NCBI GenBank assembly: GCA_035235625.1
Contig: CP141141.1
Span: forward strand, 43,237,719-43,301,718
From: Saururus chinensis
Lineage: Eukaryota; Streptophyta; Magnoliopsida; Piperales; Saururaceae
Direction of reading: 5' to 3'
DNA: 64,000 bases
Part shown: positions 60,886-64,000 of the stretch, one piece after another
Position numbering within the stretch: the stretch's first letter is position 1
Layout of the letters: the number at the start of each line of letters is the position of its first letter
The notes under the pieces: model-generated
Databases searched by the model: none
Told to the model about the DNA's origin: nothing
Seen by the model: the letters and a program-made list of their open reading frames with translations, nothing else
Position numbers and translations under genes: made by a program

Positions 60886-61871
60886 CTATGTACTCCTCAG
60901 CTTATGCTCCAACCATCTTCGGCGTTCATCTGGTGGAAGTCTCACAAACACCTCCCTCAAGGCTGGAGTACTCAAATATTCATAAGCCAAAAACTTTAAC
61001 TCCTCAATGAGGTCAAAAATTTCTCCAATGGCCTCCAACAAGCCTTGAGCTATTTCATGAGATCAGATAAGGATATGAAATTTAGATGCTATATGAGCTA
61101 TAGAATCTCTTGACTCATAGGTGGAATTAGCATTTCCTCTCCTTCGGGATGAAGGTGGTTGATTCTCCAAGGGTGGGCGCTCATGGGCAGATGGTGGAGG
61201 CACAGGATTAGATGATTCACCTACAGGTGGATAATCTTGTGTAAATGGGGGCAAAGTATCATCATCCTCATATAAATTGGTGCATAAAGATGGCCTCTCC
61301 AAAGAATCCACAGCCTTGGATGATAAAGCGGCTGCCCCAGCTCCAACTGCAGTGGTGTTACCAAATATGAGCATTAAATCTTCATAATCTTCCACTATCT
61401 TATGACGATATTCAGATGCTTCTGGATGAGCCTAAACAAATCATACAAATAAATTTATAAGTTACACATTATATGATATGATATAACTAATTTACTTTAA
61501 TTTAAAAAATAAACTTACTTGAAGGTACTCAAGCCATACTTCTTCCGGGAGCAGCTTACCTTTTGTGCATGTCTATCCCACCCAAAACCAGAATTGCATG
61601 CCATCAACTCCTTAATAGGTATTATCCTTTGCTTTAGAACTCTCAACTTGTTCTTAAGGTGGGTTTCTGTCTTATTGCTATTACATCTTGAATTTAATTT
61701 TGGAAGGACACTATTTGTCAACACCTCCTTCCTAAATGTTCCATTATCCAATTGATTGCCATTGTTCACCTCCTCAACCAGAAGTTTAATGAGTTCTTTT
61801 GTTTCAGTAGTAGACCATTGTTCATAGTTCGACTTCACTTTCCCTTTTCCTTTCCCACCTTGTGTTGCCAT
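60886..61871 (-). pseudogene. Harbinger ORF1: Myb/SANT-like DNA-binding protein
   Basis: The accessory DNA-binding protein that Harbinger elements encode with the transposase. ATG at 61,871 (MATQGGKGKGKVKSNYEQWS). The trihelix/Myb-like domain follows (WSTTETKELIKLLVEEVNNG, SRCNSNKTETHLKNKLRVLK). One frameshift after GWDRHAQK (about 61,560) is needed to reach LLPEEVWLEYLQ. A short intron (about 61,435-61,518) then leads to AHPEASEYRHKIVEDYEDLM. One TGA follows ASKFHILI (about 61,060), after which the frame continues through LLEAIGEIFDLIEELKFLAY to TAG at 60,886. It is arranged in tandem with the transposase, same strand, as expected for this superfamily. Confidence 0.75.
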
Positions 61872-61999
61872 ATTTATGGTAAATAACAAATCAAAATCTG
61901 CAGTTGGTGGGCATTTCAGTTCAACTAGAGTTCTCAACTTGAAACTAAACATAAAAAATTATAAAGAATAAGTACCTAGCTACTCACCATGAAATCCAT

Positions 62000-63430
62000 A
62001 TTATAATTCTAACTTAAACAAAATTATGAAAAAAATCAAATTCTAGAACTACAAAATCAAATTCCGGTATTGTTTGATCAAGTTCTCAAAGTGGTTATTG
62101 TTCCATAAACAATGCTCTATCAACAACCTATTACACAATAAAGTAGTGAGCTTTGATCAGATCAGCTAGATATCTTTCTCACTTTTAAATTCTTGAAAAT
62201 GTATTCCACACGAATAAATCCTCTTTTTGGAATTTCTAACAGGAGTTCTATAAAGCTAATGAATATTTAAAGCTAATATTTGCAACATCCTTCATTTTAT
62301 GGGCAGTCTCAAAATCTGGATCACAAGGCTCTATCCAACGGCACGTCATCTTCCTACCAGGCCTTCTTGCCTCTCACAGGCCTTGGTAAGATGGCTTGTG
62401 AGATTCAAGTACTCCTATAGGTATGGTCTGTGGGCGTCACCTGTTATATTTAATTTATTCTACAGGGTCAGAGTGTGTGAAATTTTAGTCAATTTTGTAG
62501 ATCTTCGGAGAGACAGAGCTAATGAATCTATGACACTTCATCTAGTTTATTATCTGCATTATTAGTTTTGTTGTGCAGATGCGCTTTATGTGAATAATTG
62601 GTCTTTGCAAATGGAGGAAATGGGTGGACTTTCTAGACTAGTTTAGATATCTTTTAATTGATGATTTCATTGCAAGTTTGCATAGTAAACTATTAGCTTG
62701 ATTGACTCAAATGGAAATACAGTTTAGATATCTCTTCCGAAGATTGGAATATGACTGACCAGCATCCTTTCATACAACAACTTGTTATTGATAGCTACAT
62801 AACCATAAAAAAGATGAAGGTTTGAAAACCTACAGACGGAGAGAAGTAGCTTCCATCACTAATTGTATCATATGTACTGGATTTTACTTCTAGTTCTAGT
62901 AAAAAAATTCAAAAGATCCAAAATATTGTACCTAATGCACATCAGGAATAATAATGAAGTAGCTATCACACTGGAATATATAGTATTATGGAGAATCAGA
63001 AACTATAAAAAGTAAATCACAGTAGGATATCCAATTAGCCTTTGTCTTCCTGCAGGAAAAATCTTTCTTCTATAAACAATATTAAACAGTGGAAGAAAAG
63101 GGTCAAAATTAAGTTAATTAATCTTCTCTCGCAAAGAGTCAAGCAATTGGCATGAAATATTCCACAACCGTGGCCGGTGTTGTGACATATCAACCAACAT
63201 CTAACCACCAAAAAAACAATACCCAATTATGCTATCTAAATTTGTCCACATGATCTTTACTCAGAAAAAAAAAACAATTAGTATATGATTAGACCGATGA
63301 CCGAATTGATATAAGCCAAATTCAGCACGCAGGGGAGCAGCCGAAACAACAACTGAAATCCTCTGTTTTGAAGCAATCATAACCAGCCCTTCCTTTACCT
63401 TCTTTCGAAAGCCAAGCAAGAAGCGTTCGA
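62000..63430. other. Intergenic DNA without recognised genes
   Basis: AT-rich, only short frames. The right end of the Harbinger element should lie somewhere in 61.9-62.4 kb, but I could not identify it. Confidence 0.4.
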
Positions 63431-63967
63431 CCATTTATTAATGGTTTCGAAAGCAATATTGGAATATTAACCCGAACCTCCTAGTAGTCATTTTAGTTCT
63501 CGAAAGCCATCTCCAAACATCCGACTGCCCCCGCTCTCCGAATCTCCCAACCTTCCCTTTCCCCTTGCCTTGACCGTAATTGGACTTCACACAGCAAAGG
63601 CGAGGCCTTGGTGACATAGAGAGCCGAGACATAGACTAGATCGGAGCCAGCTCTCTGAAGGGCATCCTGGAGCAGGGAGCCTGGCCTTGGCCGCCAACTA
63701 GAGAATCTCCTGTTCGTGCTGCCTAGTCCCTGACCACATGGGTTCCCCTCGAGAACTGGCGAGCCACTTGATGCAGCACCTTGTTCATATAGCGATCGGT
63801 GTGGGCCAAACAGAAGCCCGACTCTCCATGCATCTTCTCCGGCAAGTTCTATGTCGCTGCTGTCAACTCTGCCTCCCGGGCCCGCTGCAGATTCGCATGT
63901 CCTCCTGGGATAGGAGGGAAATAGGGAAGGGGGACGAGAGACAGCCACGGCGGAGGGGAAGAAGGAG

Positions 63968-64000
63968 ATGGCTACGCCGGAGGAGAGAAAGAAGAAAAGA
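63968..64000 (+). CDS. Possible start of a gene cut by the window edge
   Basis: After a GC- and purine-rich leader (from about 63,500) an ATG at 63,968 opens MATPEERKKKR and runs off the window. The composition change resembles the 5' end of a plant gene. Too short to identify. Confidence 0.3.
   Translation, partial: MATPEERKKKR

Noticed and set aside
63493..63948. 151-codon minus-strand frame near the right edge
   Set aside because: It starts with GTG and has no recognised domain. It overlaps what looks like a gene 5' region on the other strand.

Overview
This window looks like nuclear DNA of a flowering plant, probably a non-grass species; I cannot name it from sequence alone. The signs are GT-AG introns of 80 bp to several kb, plant-specific gene families, long AT-rich stretches between genes and dense LTR, MULE, hAT, Harbinger and MITE relics. 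I saw no bacterial operon, rRNA, tRNA or CRISPR array.

Four apparently intact genes all lie on the minus strand. They are THO complex subunit 5 (8,868-14,739; 8 coding exons, 816 aa), the type II NAD(P)H dehydrogenase NDC1 (17,788-23,815; 11 coding exons, 529 aa), an OBL1-like triacylglycerol lipase (25,464-31,174; 5 coding exons, 472 aa) and an intronless G-type lectin receptor kinase (45,876-48,515; 879 aa). For the three spliced genes I placed every junction by hand. The exon sums are exact multiples of three and read through without a stop.

Two gene relics are present. A plus-strand dCMP deaminase pseudogene (6,985-7,574) has a lost splice acceptor, a frameshift and a stop. A flavonol-synthase-like 2-oxoglutarate dioxygenase fragment (54,711-55,156) has lost the Asp of its iron-binding motif. 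A short plus-strand reading frame at the right edge (63,968) may be the start of another gene.

Region by region: 1-3.2 kb is a decayed Copia element split by a solo-LTR-like insertion. 4.4-5.7 kb holds MITEs. 7-24 kb is the deaminase relic followed by THO5 and NDC1. 25-31 kb is the lipase, whose introns hold a hAT element and nested MITEs. 33.3-42.6 kb is mostly two further solo-LTR-like blocks with a MULE-type element between them. 42.6-45.8 kb is a palindromic 31-bp satellite flanked by 162-bp duplications. 45.9-48.5 kb is the kinase. 50-57 kb is MITEs and the dioxygenase fragment. 59-62 kb is a PIF/Harbinger transposon with readable transposase and Myb-like genes.

The genes do not form a pathway: they cover mRNA export, plastid quinone metabolism, lipid-droplet lipolysis and cell-surface signalling. 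The most informative part of the window is the layered transposon history. It includes a perfect 8-bp hAT target duplication, perfect 9-bp MULE-type duplications, a Copia frame that resumes across an insertion, and two unusual tandem arrays.
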